Source: OLB7 sp966250335
GTDB taxonomy: Bacteria > Bacteroidota > Ignavibacteria > OLB7
Length of the DNA stretch: 64,000 bases
Direction of reading: 5' to 3'
Assembly: GCA_966250335.1 (NCBI GenBank)
Contig: CBINGZ010000009.1
Location: forward strand, 1-64,000
Below the pieces are notes generated by a model. The model saw nothing but the letters and a program-made list of their open reading frames with translations. It was not told the origin of the DNA and made no database searches. Of this stretch, positions 16,558 to 24,391 are shown one piece after another. The position numbers and the translations under genes were made by a program. Position 1 is the stretch's first letter. Each line of letters starts with the position of its first letter.

Positions 16558-17765
16558 AGATCCTCGGCATCACATCGCGGCTTCCCTATCCCCTGACCGA
16601 CGGGGCGCGGATCTGCATGTACCAGGCCGCCGTCGGGCTCGCCTCGCTCGGCCATGACGTTCATATCGTGGCGGTGGAGGATGAGGCCGTCGAGCCGGGA
16701 CCGCTGGCCGACGCCTGCACGATCCATGTCGTCCCCTACAAGGCGCTCCCCACCGTGGTCGGCGCCGCGCTCACGCTGCCGCGCCGCCGCCCCTACACGC
16801 AGTGGAAGAAGGATCTCCGGGAGGTCTACGCCCGCCTGGACGCTCTTCATGCGCGCGAGCGGTTCGACGTCGTCTACGCCGATCAGGCGCATATCGCCCA
16901 GTACGGCGCCTACATGAAGATCAAGCACGGGCTGCCGTATCTGCTTCGGAGCCACAACATCGAACATGAGATCTACAGGCGCCACACCGACCGGGTCCGC
17001 AACCCGCTGATGCGCGCCTACCTGGAGCTCCAGTGCGCGCGGTGGGCGCGGTTCGAGATCGAACAGCTTCGCCTGGCCGACGCCTGCGCCGCCATCACGC
17101 GCCGCGACAAGGAGGCGATCGCGCGGTTCGCGCCGGGGGTTCCGTGCGAGGTAATACCGGCCGCCGTCGATATGGAGATGTTCCCCTACTTCCCGGTCGC
17201 CTCGCGCGAGCGGAACTCGATGATCATGCTCGGGAACATGGCCTGGGCGCCGAACAGGGACGCCGCGATATGGTTCACCAACGAGGTGCTGCCGCTGATC
17301 GTGAAGGAGGTCCCGGAGGCGGTCTGTCATGTCGTCGGCGCCAACCCTCCCACGGCGCAGCTCCCGCCCCCCTCCGCCAACCTGCGGATCGAGGGGAGAG
17401 TGGAGGCCATCAGGAGTTTTTATGATCGTGTTGCGATAGGATTGATCCCGCTCCGCGTGGGAGGGGGGATGCGCGTGAAGATGGTGGAGATGATGGCCTC
17501 CGGCATGCCGATCGTCAGCACCGGGCTCGGAGCCGAGGGGAACGACGCCCTTCCCGACACGCATTATCTGCGCGCCGACGATCCCGCCTCGTTCGCCGCC
17601 GCCGTGGTCCGTCTTCTCGGGAGCGGCGCCGAGCGGGAGAGGTTCTCGACCTCCGCGCACGCCTTCGTCAGCGAACATTATTCGGCGGCCGAGGTCGGGA
17701 GGAAGTTCGAGCGGCTTCTCTCGACGGCGATGAAACGCCGCCCGGTCGGCCTGGAGGTGGGATGA
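16554..17765 (+). CDS. Glycosyltransferase family 4 / group 1 (GT-B)
   Basis: 403 residues. The N-terminal GT-B domain begins MKILGITSRLPYPLTDGARI and carries SHNIEHEIYRRH near 142. The C-terminal nucleotide-sugar domain carries MIMLGNMAWAPNRDA near 220, VGANPPTAQL, and the retaining-enzyme EX7E-like segment VGGGMRVKMVEMMASGMPIVST near 303. These features match PEP-CTERM/XrtA-type and other GT4 sugar transferases. It is cytoplasmic or peripheral and adds one residue to the lipid-linked repeat. Its donor is unknown. It sits in the tightly overlapping run of biosynthetic genes. Confidence 0.9.
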   Translation: MKILGITSRLPYPLTDGARICMYQAAVGLASLGHDVHIVAVEDEAVEPGPLADACTIHVVPYKALPTVVGAALTLPRRRPYTQWKKDLREVYARLDALHARERFDVVYADQAHIAQYGAYMKIKHGLPYLLRSHNIEHEIYRRHTDRVRNPLMRAYLELQCARWARFEIEQLRLADACAAITRRDKEAIARFAPGVPCEVIPAAVDMEMFPYFPVASRERNSMIMLGNMAWAPNRDAAIWFTNEVLPLIVKEVPEAVCHVVGANPPTAQLPPPSANLRIEGRVEAIRSFYDRVAIGLIPLRVGGGMRVKMVEMMASGMPIVSTGLGAEGNDALPDTHYLRADDPASFAAAVVRLLGSGAERERFSTSAHAFVSEHYSAAEVGRKFERLLSTAMKRRPVGLEVG

Positions 17766-18928
17766 CGACCGTCGTCGAGATCATATTCTGGTTCGCTCTC
17801 TGCTGGATCGGCTATGTCTTCGTCGGCTATCCGATATTGATGGCGCTGCTGGCGCGGCTCCGTCCCCGTCCCATCCGTTTCTCCGACGACTATCTCCCCA
17901 GAGTGGCCTTCGTGATGGCCGCCTACAACGAGGAGAAGATCATCGGGGAACGGATGCGGAACTATCTGGATACCGACTATCCGCGCGAGCTTCTCTCGTT
18001 CTATGTGGGATCGGACGGCTCCGCCGACAGGACCGACGAGATCATCCGGGAGTACGCGGCGAAGGACCCGAGTATTCATCTGACGCGATATAATCGTTCG
18101 GGGAAGACGAAGATCGTCTACGAGCTCGCCGAGCGGGCCACCGAGGAGATCATCATCTTCACCGACGCCGACGTCCTGCTCGACTCCGACGCCGTCAGGA
18201 AGTTCGTCCGCTGCTTCGCCGACCCGGAGGTGGGGGGGGTGGTGGTCAGGATCGACGTGAGGGACAGGGCGCAGAACGCCGGCAACACCGGGGAGCGCCG
18301 CTACGTCGGTCTGGAGGAGTGGCTGAAGCGGAACGAGTCGCTCGTCTGGACCACGGTCGGTCCCACCGGACAGTGCTTCGCCGTCAGGAGCGGGGCGTAC
18401 GATCATCTGCACGACTACAGGCTGTCGGACGACGTCCACCTGGTCCTTTCGATCCCGCTGAAGGGGAAACGGGTCTGGCTGGCGGAGGATATCGCGATCG
18501 CCGAAACGAACAAGCGGACCCTCTGGAGCGAGGTCCGCCGCCGCCTCCGGATGGGGCAGCAGGCGGGGGCGACCTTCTGGGCGTACCACGGCACCCGCTT
18601 CCCCTGGCGCTCCTGGGTCGCCTTCGAGCTCTGGTCGCACAAGATCCTCCGGCATCTGTCGACGATCCCGGCGGCGCTCTTCTGTCTCTGCTCGATCTAT
18701 CTGGCGCTCACGGTCGGCAGCCCCGGCTTCGTCGCCTCGGCCACACTTTCGGCCCTCTGGATCGTCGCTGTCCTCGTCGGCCTGCTGCTCGACGCGGTCC
18801 GACTTAATGTGCGTCTGGTACAGTATCCGCTGTATTTTACGCTGATGCTCGGGAGCCTTACGATAGGCACCCTCCGCTCCCTGGTCTCCGGGGGGCTTGC
18901 AATGTGGACCAGCCCCCGACTGGAATGA
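17762..18928 (+). CDS. Membrane glycosyltransferase family 2 (processive-synthase-like)
   Basis: 388 residues. One N-terminal helix (ALCWIGYVFVGYPILMALLA) leads into a GT2 domain with VAFVMAAYNEEKIIGERM near 43, GSDGSADRTDEIIRE near 81, IFTDADVLLDSDAVRK near 131, and a late LSDDVHLVLSIPLKGKRVWLAED with RRRLRMGQQA near 262, resembling the TED..QRxRW region of cellulose/hyaluronan-synthase-like enzymes. Two or three C-terminal TM helices follow. The architecture suggests an inner-membrane transferase; whether it is processive cannot be decided. An eight-G run lies at 18232-18239. It overlaps both neighbours by ATGA. Confidence 0.87.
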   Translation: MTTVVEIIFWFALCWIGYVFVGYPILMALLARLRPRPIRFSDDYLPRVAFVMAAYNEEKIIGERMRNYLDTDYPRELLSFYVGSDGSADRTDEIIREYAAKDPSIHLTRYNRSGKTKIVYELAERATEEIIIFTDADVLLDSDAVRKFVRCFADPEVGGVVVRIDVRDRAQNAGNTGERRYVGLEEWLKRNESLVWTTVGPTGQCFAVRSGAYDHLHDYRLSDDVHLVLSIPLKGKRVWLAEDIAIAETNKRTLWSEVRRRLRMGQQAGATFWAYHGTRFPWRSWVAFELWSHKILRHLSTIPAALFCLCSIYLALTVGSPGFVASATLSALWIVAVLVGLLLDAVRLNVRLVQYPLYFTLMLGSLTIGTLRSLVSGGLAMWTSPRLE

Positions 18929-20433
18929 ACGACACGCTCGCCGAACATAGCGTAGCAGGCAGACCTTCGTCGGTCGACAACAGCGTCGACAGGCGGGGGA
19001 CCGCCGTCACGTGGCGGCAGATGATCAAGTCTCCCCGCGGCATCAACATGCTCGTGGTGGGGGCCGACATCGTGGCGCTGGTGCTGGCGTTCTGGACGTT
19101 CTATTTTCTGCGGGTCAACAGCGGGATCTTCACCGACATCGCCGGTTTCCCGTTCATGGAGCTGGCGCAGCTCACGGCGGTGATGCTGGTGCCGTGGCTC
19201 CTTCTCTTCTGGTTCAGCGGCCTCTACATCGCCGTTCACAACAGATCGCTGTTCGATGAATTCTACTCGGTGCTGAAGGTGATCCTCTTCGGCTGCCTGA
19301 TGATCTTCATCGTTCTCTTCTTCAGTTCGATGAGCGAGGCGGGCGTGCTGGAGAGCCGCCGGGTGCTGCTGCTGCTGACCTATTTCCTGCTGCTGACGAT
19401 CTTCGTCGGCCTTGGACGCTATCTCCTCAGAGGGGTCGTCAGACGGCTCAGACGGCGGGGGATCGGGCTCCGCAGAACGGTGATCGTGGGGGATTCCCCC
19501 TGGAGCCGTCAGCTGCTGGAGATGTTCCGCGCCACCCCCGAGCTGGGATACAAGGTGGTGGGAACGGTCCTCACCGACGTCGCCGCCACCCCGGAGTTCG
19601 CCGACTCCTCGATCGGGGAGGTGGGGGAGATCGACAAGATTATCGCGGATCGATCGATCGAGGTGACGGTGCTCGGGATGCAGCATGAGCGCGATCTGGT
19701 GCTGAAGCTGATGACCGAAACTTCCGTCGCCGACACGACGATCAAGATCGTCCCCGATCTCTACGACCTCATCAGCGGCCAGGCGCGCGCGCAGCATCTC
19801 TACGGCATCCCGCTGATCGAGGTCAACCCGAAGATCATGAAGATCTGGGAGCAGCGGACCAAGAGGGTCTTCGACGTTATCTTCTCGGTCTCCGTGCTCC
19901 TCTTCGGGCTTCCGTTCTGGCTGGTCGCGGCGCTGGCGGTGAAACTGGAGGACGGCGGGCCGATCTTCTATTCGCAGGAGCGGGTCGGGTTCGGGGGGCG
20001 GAACTTCATGATCCATAAGTTCAGGTCGATGCGCACAGACGCCGAACGGCACGGCATCACCTGGGCGGCGACCAACGACAGCCGCGTCACGCGGGTGGGA
20101 CGCTTCCTCCGGCAGTCCCATATCGACGAGGTCCCGCAGTTCTGGAACGTCCTGCTGGGGGAGATGAGCTTCGTGGGCCCGCGACCGGAGCGCCCCTTTT
20201 TCGTTCAGAAGTATTCGGAACTGCTCCCCTCGTATCCCAGGCGCCACAGGGTGAAGCCGGGGATGACCGGGTGGAATCAGATCCAGGCGGAGGAGCTTGT
20301 GGAGAATGTGGAGATCGTGCGGGAAAAGCTCCGGCATGATTTTTTCTATATCGAAACAATGTCGCTTCGACTCGATTTCGAGATCATTCTGCGTACCATC
20401 ATTCGTATCCTCAAGAGGAAAGGACAGACCTGA
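18925..20433 (+). CDS. Undecaprenyl-phosphate sugar phosphotransferase (initiating PGT, WbaP/WcaJ type)
   Basis: 502 residues. Transfers a sugar-1-phosphate from a nucleotide sugar to undecaprenyl phosphate, starting each repeat unit. Four N-terminal TM helices (residues ~40-160) are followed by a CoA-binding-like Rossmann domain (RRTVIVGDSPWSRQLLEMF near 184) and the catalytic domain. The latter begins RVFDVIFSVSVLLFGLPFWL near 315 and has KFRSMRTDAERHG near 370, the catalytic Asp-Glu pair in SHIDEVPQFWNVLLGEMSFV near 400, GPRPERP, and the family C-terminus FFYIETMSLRLDFEIILRT. The ATG at 18925 overlaps the preceding stop; one at 18904 would add seven residues. This intact copy contrasts with the degenerate PGT at the end of the locus. 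Confidence 0.93.
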   Translation: MNDTLAEHSVAGRPSSVDNSVDRRGTAVTWRQMIKSPRGINMLVVGADIVALVLAFWTFYFLRVNSGIFTDIAGFPFMELAQLTAVMLVPWLLLFWFSGLYIAVHNRSLFDEFYSVLKVILFGCLMIFIVLFFSSMSEAGVLESRRVLLLLTYFLLLTIFVGLGRYLLRGVVRRLRRRGIGLRRTVIVGDSPWSRQLLEMFRATPELGYKVVGTVLTDVAATPEFADSSIGEVGEIDKIIADRSIEVTVLGMQHERDLVLKLMTETSVADTTIKIVPDLYDLISGQARAQHLYGIPLIEVNPKIMKIWEQRTKRVFDVIFSVSVLLFGLPFWLVAALAVKLEDGGPIFYSQERVGFGGRNFMIHKFRSMRTDAERHGITWAATNDSRVTRVGRFLRQSHIDEVPQFWNVLLGEMSFVGPRPERPFFVQKYSELLPSYPRRHRVKPGMTGWNQIQAEELVENVEIVREKLRHDFFYIETMSLRLDFEIILRTIIRILKRKGQT

Positions 20434-20437
20434 ACCC

Positions 20438-21202
20438 GTGCCTCAGCATCTAGTACCAAAACGCGCGCTGGTCATCATCCCGACCTACAACGAGATCGAC
20501 AACGTCCCCACGTTGATCGGCGACGTTCTTGCGCAGGATCAGCGCGTCGACATCCTGTTCGTGGACGACGGCTCGCCCGACGGAACGGGAGAATATATCG
20601 CGGAGATCGCCGCGAGCGAGCCGCGCCTCCATCTGCTCCAGCGCCCCAGGAAGATGGGGCTGGGGACCGCCTACTGCCGCGGCTTCGAGTACGCCATCGC
20701 CAACGGCTACGACGTCGCCATGGAGATGGACGCCGATTTCTCGCACGACCCGACGATGATCCCCAGGTTCCTCTCGGAGATCGAGGACGCCGACCTTGTG
20801 ATCGGATCACGATACGTTCAGGGAGTCAACGTCGTCAACTGGCCGATGAGCCGGCTGCTGCTGAGCTACTTCGCCAACGTCTATTCCCGCTTCGTCACCG
20901 GGATGCCGCTCCACGACGGCACCGGCGGGTTCAAGTGCTTCAGGACCGACGTGCTCCGGAGGATCGATCTTTCCCAGATCAAATCGAACGGCTACTCGTT
21001 CCAGATCGAACTGAACTTCCTGGTCTGGAGCATGGGGGGGATCATCAGGGAGATCCCGATCATTTTCGTCGACAGGCGGAGCGGCGTCTCCAAGATGTCC
21101 CGCAACATCATCTTCGAAGCCGCCACCCTCGTCTGGAAACTGCGCGCCGCCAAGACCTTCGGCCGCCTGGGCCGCCGCTACCTCTCTCCGGCCCGCGCCT
21201 AA
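20438..21202 (+). CDS. Polyprenyl-phosphate mannosyltransferase-like GT2 (DPM1 type)
   Basis: 254 residues from a GTG at 20438; no ATG lies near the conserved N-terminus, which starts VPKRALVIIPTYNEIDNVPT. GT-A motifs follow: VDILFVDDGSPDGTGEYI near 36, LGTAYCRGFEYAIANGYDVA near 70 and MEMDADFSHDPTMIPRF near 90 with the metal-binding DAD. GTGGFKCFRTDVLRRID, typical of dolichol/polyprenol-phosphate mannose synthases, is near 160. There are no TM helices. The expected product is a lipid-phosphate sugar used as donor on the periplasmic side, but no GT-C enzyme is seen in the locus. It begins four bases after the PGT stop and is followed by the strongest ribosome-binding site in the region. Confidence 0.88.
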   Translation: MPQHLVPKRALVIIPTYNEIDNVPTLIGDVLAQDQRVDILFVDDGSPDGTGEYIAEIAASEPRLHLLQRPRKMGLGTAYCRGFEYAIANGYDVAMEMDADFSHDPTMIPRFLSEIEDADLVIGSRYVQGVNVVNWPMSRLLLSYFANVYSRFVTGMPLHDGTGGFKCFRTDVLRRIDLSQIKSNGYSFQIELNFLVWSMGGIIREIPIIFVDRRSGVSKMSRNIIFEAATLVWKLRAAKTFGRLGRRYLSPARA

Positions 21203-21206
21203 GGAG
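21201..21206 (+). promoter_or_regulatory. Ribosome-binding site for the GT2-PGT fusion gene
   Basis: AAGGAG overlaps the preceding TAA stop and lies seven bases before the ATG at 21214, fixing that start. It is one of the few clear Shine-Dalgarno sequences in the window. Confidence 0.7.
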
Positions 21207-21213
21207 CGAACGC

Positions 21214-23181
21214 ATGCAGCTCTCGATCATCATCGTCAACTACAACGTCCGAGACCTTCTTCTGGACGCCGTCGCCTCGCTCTACACGGCGATGGAGGGG
21301 ATCGGGGGGGAGATCATCGTGGTCGACAACGCGTCGACCGACGGCGCCCTGGAGGCGTTGAACAGAGATTTCCCGGCGGTGATAACGGTGGGGCTGTCGC
21401 GCAATCTGGGGTTCGGGGCCGCCAACAACGTCGGCATCGAGATGGCGAGGGGGGAGTATATCCTTCTGATCAACCCCGACACGATCGTCCAGGAGAACAC
21501 GCTTCGCGAGATGATCTCCTTTATGGAGGCGCATCCGGCCGCGGCGTTCGCCGGGTGCAAGATCCTGAACCCGGACGGCAGTTTCGAGCCCGCCTCCAAG
21601 CGCGGGTTCCCATCCCCCTGGTCCTCCTTCTGCCGCGTCTTCGGTCTCAGCCGTCTCTTCCCCCGCTCCCGCCTCTTCGGCGGCTACAACCTCACCCATC
21701 TCGACCCCGACACCACCAGCCGGGTCGACGCTCTCTCCGGCTGCTTCATGTTCTGCCGGGGGGAGATCCTGAAGAGGTTGAAGGGGTTCGACACCGATTT
21801 CTTCATGTACGGCGAGGATCTCGATCTCTGTTTCCGGGCGAAGGAGCTCGGGGGGGAGATCCATTACCACCCCGGCACCTCGATCATGCATCTGAAGGGG
21901 GAGAGCACCAGGCGGAGTTCGATCGACGCCCTGGCGACCTTCTACGAGGCGATGGAGATCTTCGCGCGGAAGCATTTCCGGTCGAACGCTCCCCTCCTCT
22001 GGCTGATCCGCGCCGGCATCGCGCTGCGGCGGATGATCGCCCGGGTCAACGAGCGGTTCCCGAGCTGGTGGCTTGCGGGGATCGACGTCGCGGGCCTTCT
22101 GGCGGGACTGATGATCGGGTCGGAGATCGTCTTCGGGAAGCTCCTCGGATATCCGGTCTGGGCGCTCCCCGCCGTGCTGCTGCTGACGCCGCTCCTCTTC
22201 GTGCTGACGATAGGCCTGGCCAAGGGATACGACGCCGACGACAGGATACCGCGTAATGCGATGCTCGGCTATCTGATGGGGTTCTTCGTGCTGAGCGCCC
22301 TGACCTATTTCTTCCCGGATTACAGATTCAGCCGGAACGTGGTGGTGATGACGACCGGCCTGGCGACGACGATCGGCGTCTGCGCCCGCTTCCTCTGGCT
22401 TCTCTACCGCCGCACCTACGGCGCCGAGGCGATCCGCCGGATCGCCTTCCTGAGCTCCCGCGATCCCCAGCCGGAGGTCCGGAACAGCGTCAGAAGGACC
22501 TTTCTGGGGCGTCCGGTCAGCATCGAGGGGACGATCGCCGTCGACTACAGCGACGCCGAGATCCGGGGGAAGGTGCTCGGAACCGTGGAGAACATCGCCA
22601 AGATCGTCAGGGAGTTCCGTCTGACCGACATCTTCGTCATCGACTCCTCCATGAGCTACGGCGACGTCATCAGCGCCATGAGCCATACCACGGGGCAGCC
22701 GGTGCGCTATCATGTCGTCAGACAGGGGGAGTCGCTCGAACCGGCCGCGCCGCCGGCGACCCAGGCCCATCATTCCACCGGGCGACCGGTGGCGTACAGG
22801 CGCGGAGGGCTCTTTACATGGTTGAGCGATCGGGCGATAGCCGTGGGGCTTCTCATGACCCTTCCGATCGTATATTTGTCCGGCGGTCGTCCCGCCTCGC
22901 AGAAGAGGCTGGCCCGGGATCTTGGGGGAGTCCTGGTCGGGCGTCGTCGTCTGGTGGGGAGCGGCGCCGACTCCCGCGAGCGGCCTCTCTTTTCGGTGGC
23001 CGATCTCTGCGGGGTGGAATCGCTCACCGAGCGGGAACTGGCGCAGATCGACACCTACTATATATCCAATCAGTCGTTTCTGCTCGATTGCGAGATCATT
23101 GTGGCAACGTTCCGCCACAGACCGGTCGCCAGAGGAGCGGCGGTCGCAGCCGGTGAATCGGTGGGGCAGAGTCTGAACTGA
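21214..23181 (+). CDS. GT2 glycosyltransferase fused to a degenerate phosphoglycosyltransferase
   Basis: 655 residues. Residues ~1-285 are a complete GT2 domain: LSIIIVNYNVRDLLLDAV, IIVVDNASTDGALE, RNLGFGAANNVGIE, LLINPDTIVQ and FDTDFFMYGEDLDLCFRAKE. About four TM helices follow (~288-410), then a CoA-binding-like Rossmann region (RRIAFLSSRDPQPEV ... GKVLGTVENIAKIVREFRLTDIF, ~410-510). The last ~120 residues track the end of the PGT family. LSDRAIAVGLLMTLPIVYLS equals the membrane helix, GGVLVGRRRLVGSGAD aligns with NVLLGEMSFVGPRPE, and IDTYYISNQSFLLDCEIIVA aligns with the PGT C-terminus. The stretch with the substrate-binding KFRSMR is missing and the Asp-Glu pair is replaced by RLARD. GT2 activity is likely; PGT catalysis is very unlikely. 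Last gene of the locus. Confidence 0.85.
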   Translation: MQLSIIIVNYNVRDLLLDAVASLYTAMEGIGGEIIVVDNASTDGALEALNRDFPAVITVGLSRNLGFGAANNVGIEMARGEYILLINPDTIVQENTLREMISFMEAHPAAAFAGCKILNPDGSFEPASKRGFPSPWSSFCRVFGLSRLFPRSRLFGGYNLTHLDPDTTSRVDALSGCFMFCRGEILKRLKGFDTDFFMYGEDLDLCFRAKELGGEIHYHPGTSIMHLKGESTRRSSIDALATFYEAMEIFARKHFRSNAPLLWLIRAGIALRRMIARVNERFPSWWLAGIDVAGLLAGLMIGSEIVFGKLLGYPVWALPAVLLLTPLLFVLTIGLAKGYDADDRIPRNAMLGYLMGFFVLSALTYFFPDYRFSRNVVVMTTGLATTIGVCARFLWLLYRRTYGAEAIRRIAFLSSRDPQPEVRNSVRRTFLGRPVSIEGTIAVDYSDAEIRGKVLGTVENIAKIVREFRLTDIFVIDSSMSYGDVISAMSHTTGQPVRYHVVRQGESLEPAAPPATQAHHSTGRPVAYRRGGLFTWLSDRAIAVGLLMTLPIVYLSGGRPASQKRLARDLGGVLVGRRRLVGSGADSRERPLFSVADLCGVESLTERELAQIDTYYISNQSFLLDCEIIVATFRHRPVARGAAVAAGESVGQSLN

Positions 23182-23381
23182 CCGCCGAACGGTCGAGCCC
23201 GAGGAGCCTCGGCCGGACCGGGAAGAGATCTTTCGACAACGTGCACGAACAGGGGAATACCCAGCGCGGCCCTCCCGCGTCCGGTATGTTCGGGCACCAT
23301 TCGGCGCGGCAGGGGCATTCCGCCGCGGTTACGGACCGGATCATGATCATTCAGTCCGGCATTACCAGATATCATATTTCC

Positions 23382-24344
23382 ATGTCAACCAACGTCCTTG
23401 AGTTCGAACGCCCGATCTACGAGCTTGAAGAGAAGATCGCGGAGATGCGCTCGATGGCCGATCAACTGGATATCACCCCGGAGATCGAAGTCCTTGAGCA
23501 GAAAGTCGAACGGCTCCGCAAGAGTATTTACGAACAGCTCACCCGGTGGCAGCGCGTACAGCTCGCCCGTCACCCGGAACGACCGTACACGCTGGATTAC
23601 ATCGCCCTTATCTGTGACGATTTCATCGAGCTTCATGGGGATCGCGCCTACGGGGACGACAAGGCGGTCGTGGGTGGACTCGCCAGAGTCGACGGCATGG
23701 AACTGGTGCTGATAGGCCAGCAGAAGGGAAGAGACACCAACGAGCGGAAAGCCCGCAACTTCGGCATGCCGAACCCGGAGGGGTACCGCAAGGCGCTCCG
23801 GCTGATGAGGCTTGCCGAGAAATTCGCGCTCCCGGTCGTCACCCTTATCGATACGCCGGGGGCGTTTCCCGGCATCGAGGCGGAAGAGAGGGGGCAGGCG
23901 GAGGCGATCGCACGGAATCTGTTCGAGATGGCGAAGCTCCGTACCCCGATCGTCAATATCGTGATCGGCGAAGGGGCCTCCGGCGGCGCGCTCGGGATCG
24001 GAATGGGAGACAGGCTCCTTATGATGGAGAACACCTGGTTCTCCGTCATCGCCCCCGAGTCGTGCTCCAGCATTCTCTGGAAAAGCTGGGATTACAAGGA
24101 ACAGGCGGCCGAGGCGCTCCGGCTCACCGCCCGCGATCTCGTCGACATGGGGATAGCCGACGAGATCATTCCGGAGCCGATCGGTGGGGCGCACCGCGCG
24201 CCCAGAGAGGCGGCAGAGCTGTTGAAAGCCGCCATGACCGCTGCGCTGCATACTGTAGGCAGCCATTCGATAGACCGGTTGCTCGAGCTGCGGCACGAGC
24301 GATACGCTGCCATGGGGGTTTGGAGCAGCGTTACCATGTCCTAG
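23382..24344 (+). CDS. accA: Acetyl-CoA carboxylase carboxyltransferase subunit alpha
   Basis: 320 residues. With AccD it transfers carboxyl from biotin-BCCP to acetyl-CoA, making malonyl-CoA for fatty acid synthesis. It is full length and colinear with AccA: FERPIYELEEKIAEM at the N-terminus, RPYTLDYIALICDDFIELHG near 68, IGQQKGRDTNERKARNFGMP near 111, TLIDTPGAFPGIEAEERGQ near 157, and IGEGASGGALGIGMGDRL near 200 forming the oxyanion site. The ATG at 23382 is chosen because it matches the family start; upstream in-frame codons do not resemble AccA. accD is not in the window. No terminator is obvious on either side. Confidence 0.97.
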   Translation: MSTNVLEFERPIYELEEKIAEMRSMADQLDITPEIEVLEQKVERLRKSIYEQLTRWQRVQLARHPERPYTLDYIALICDDFIELHGDRAYGDDKAVVGGLARVDGMELVLIGQQKGRDTNERKARNFGMPNPEGYRKALRLMRLAEKFALPVVTLIDTPGAFPGIEAEERGQAEAIARNLFEMAKLRTPIVNIVIGEGASGGALGIGMGDRLLMMENTWFSVIAPESCSSILWKSWDYKEQAAEALRLTARDLVDMGIADEIIPEPIGGAHRAPREAAELLKAAMTAALHTVGSHSIDRLLELRHERYAAMGVWSSVTMS

Positions 24345-24380
24345 ATCCGGTCCCTATTATTCACGTTTTTATCATTGCCC

Positions 24381-24386
24381 GAGGGG
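24381..24386 (+). promoter_or_regulatory. Ribosome-binding site supporting a GTG start
   Basis: GAGGGG five bases before GTG at 24392. No ATG exists near the beginning of the protein, so this site decides the start of the RsuA-like gene. Confidence 0.55.
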
Positions 24387-24391
24387 ACATT

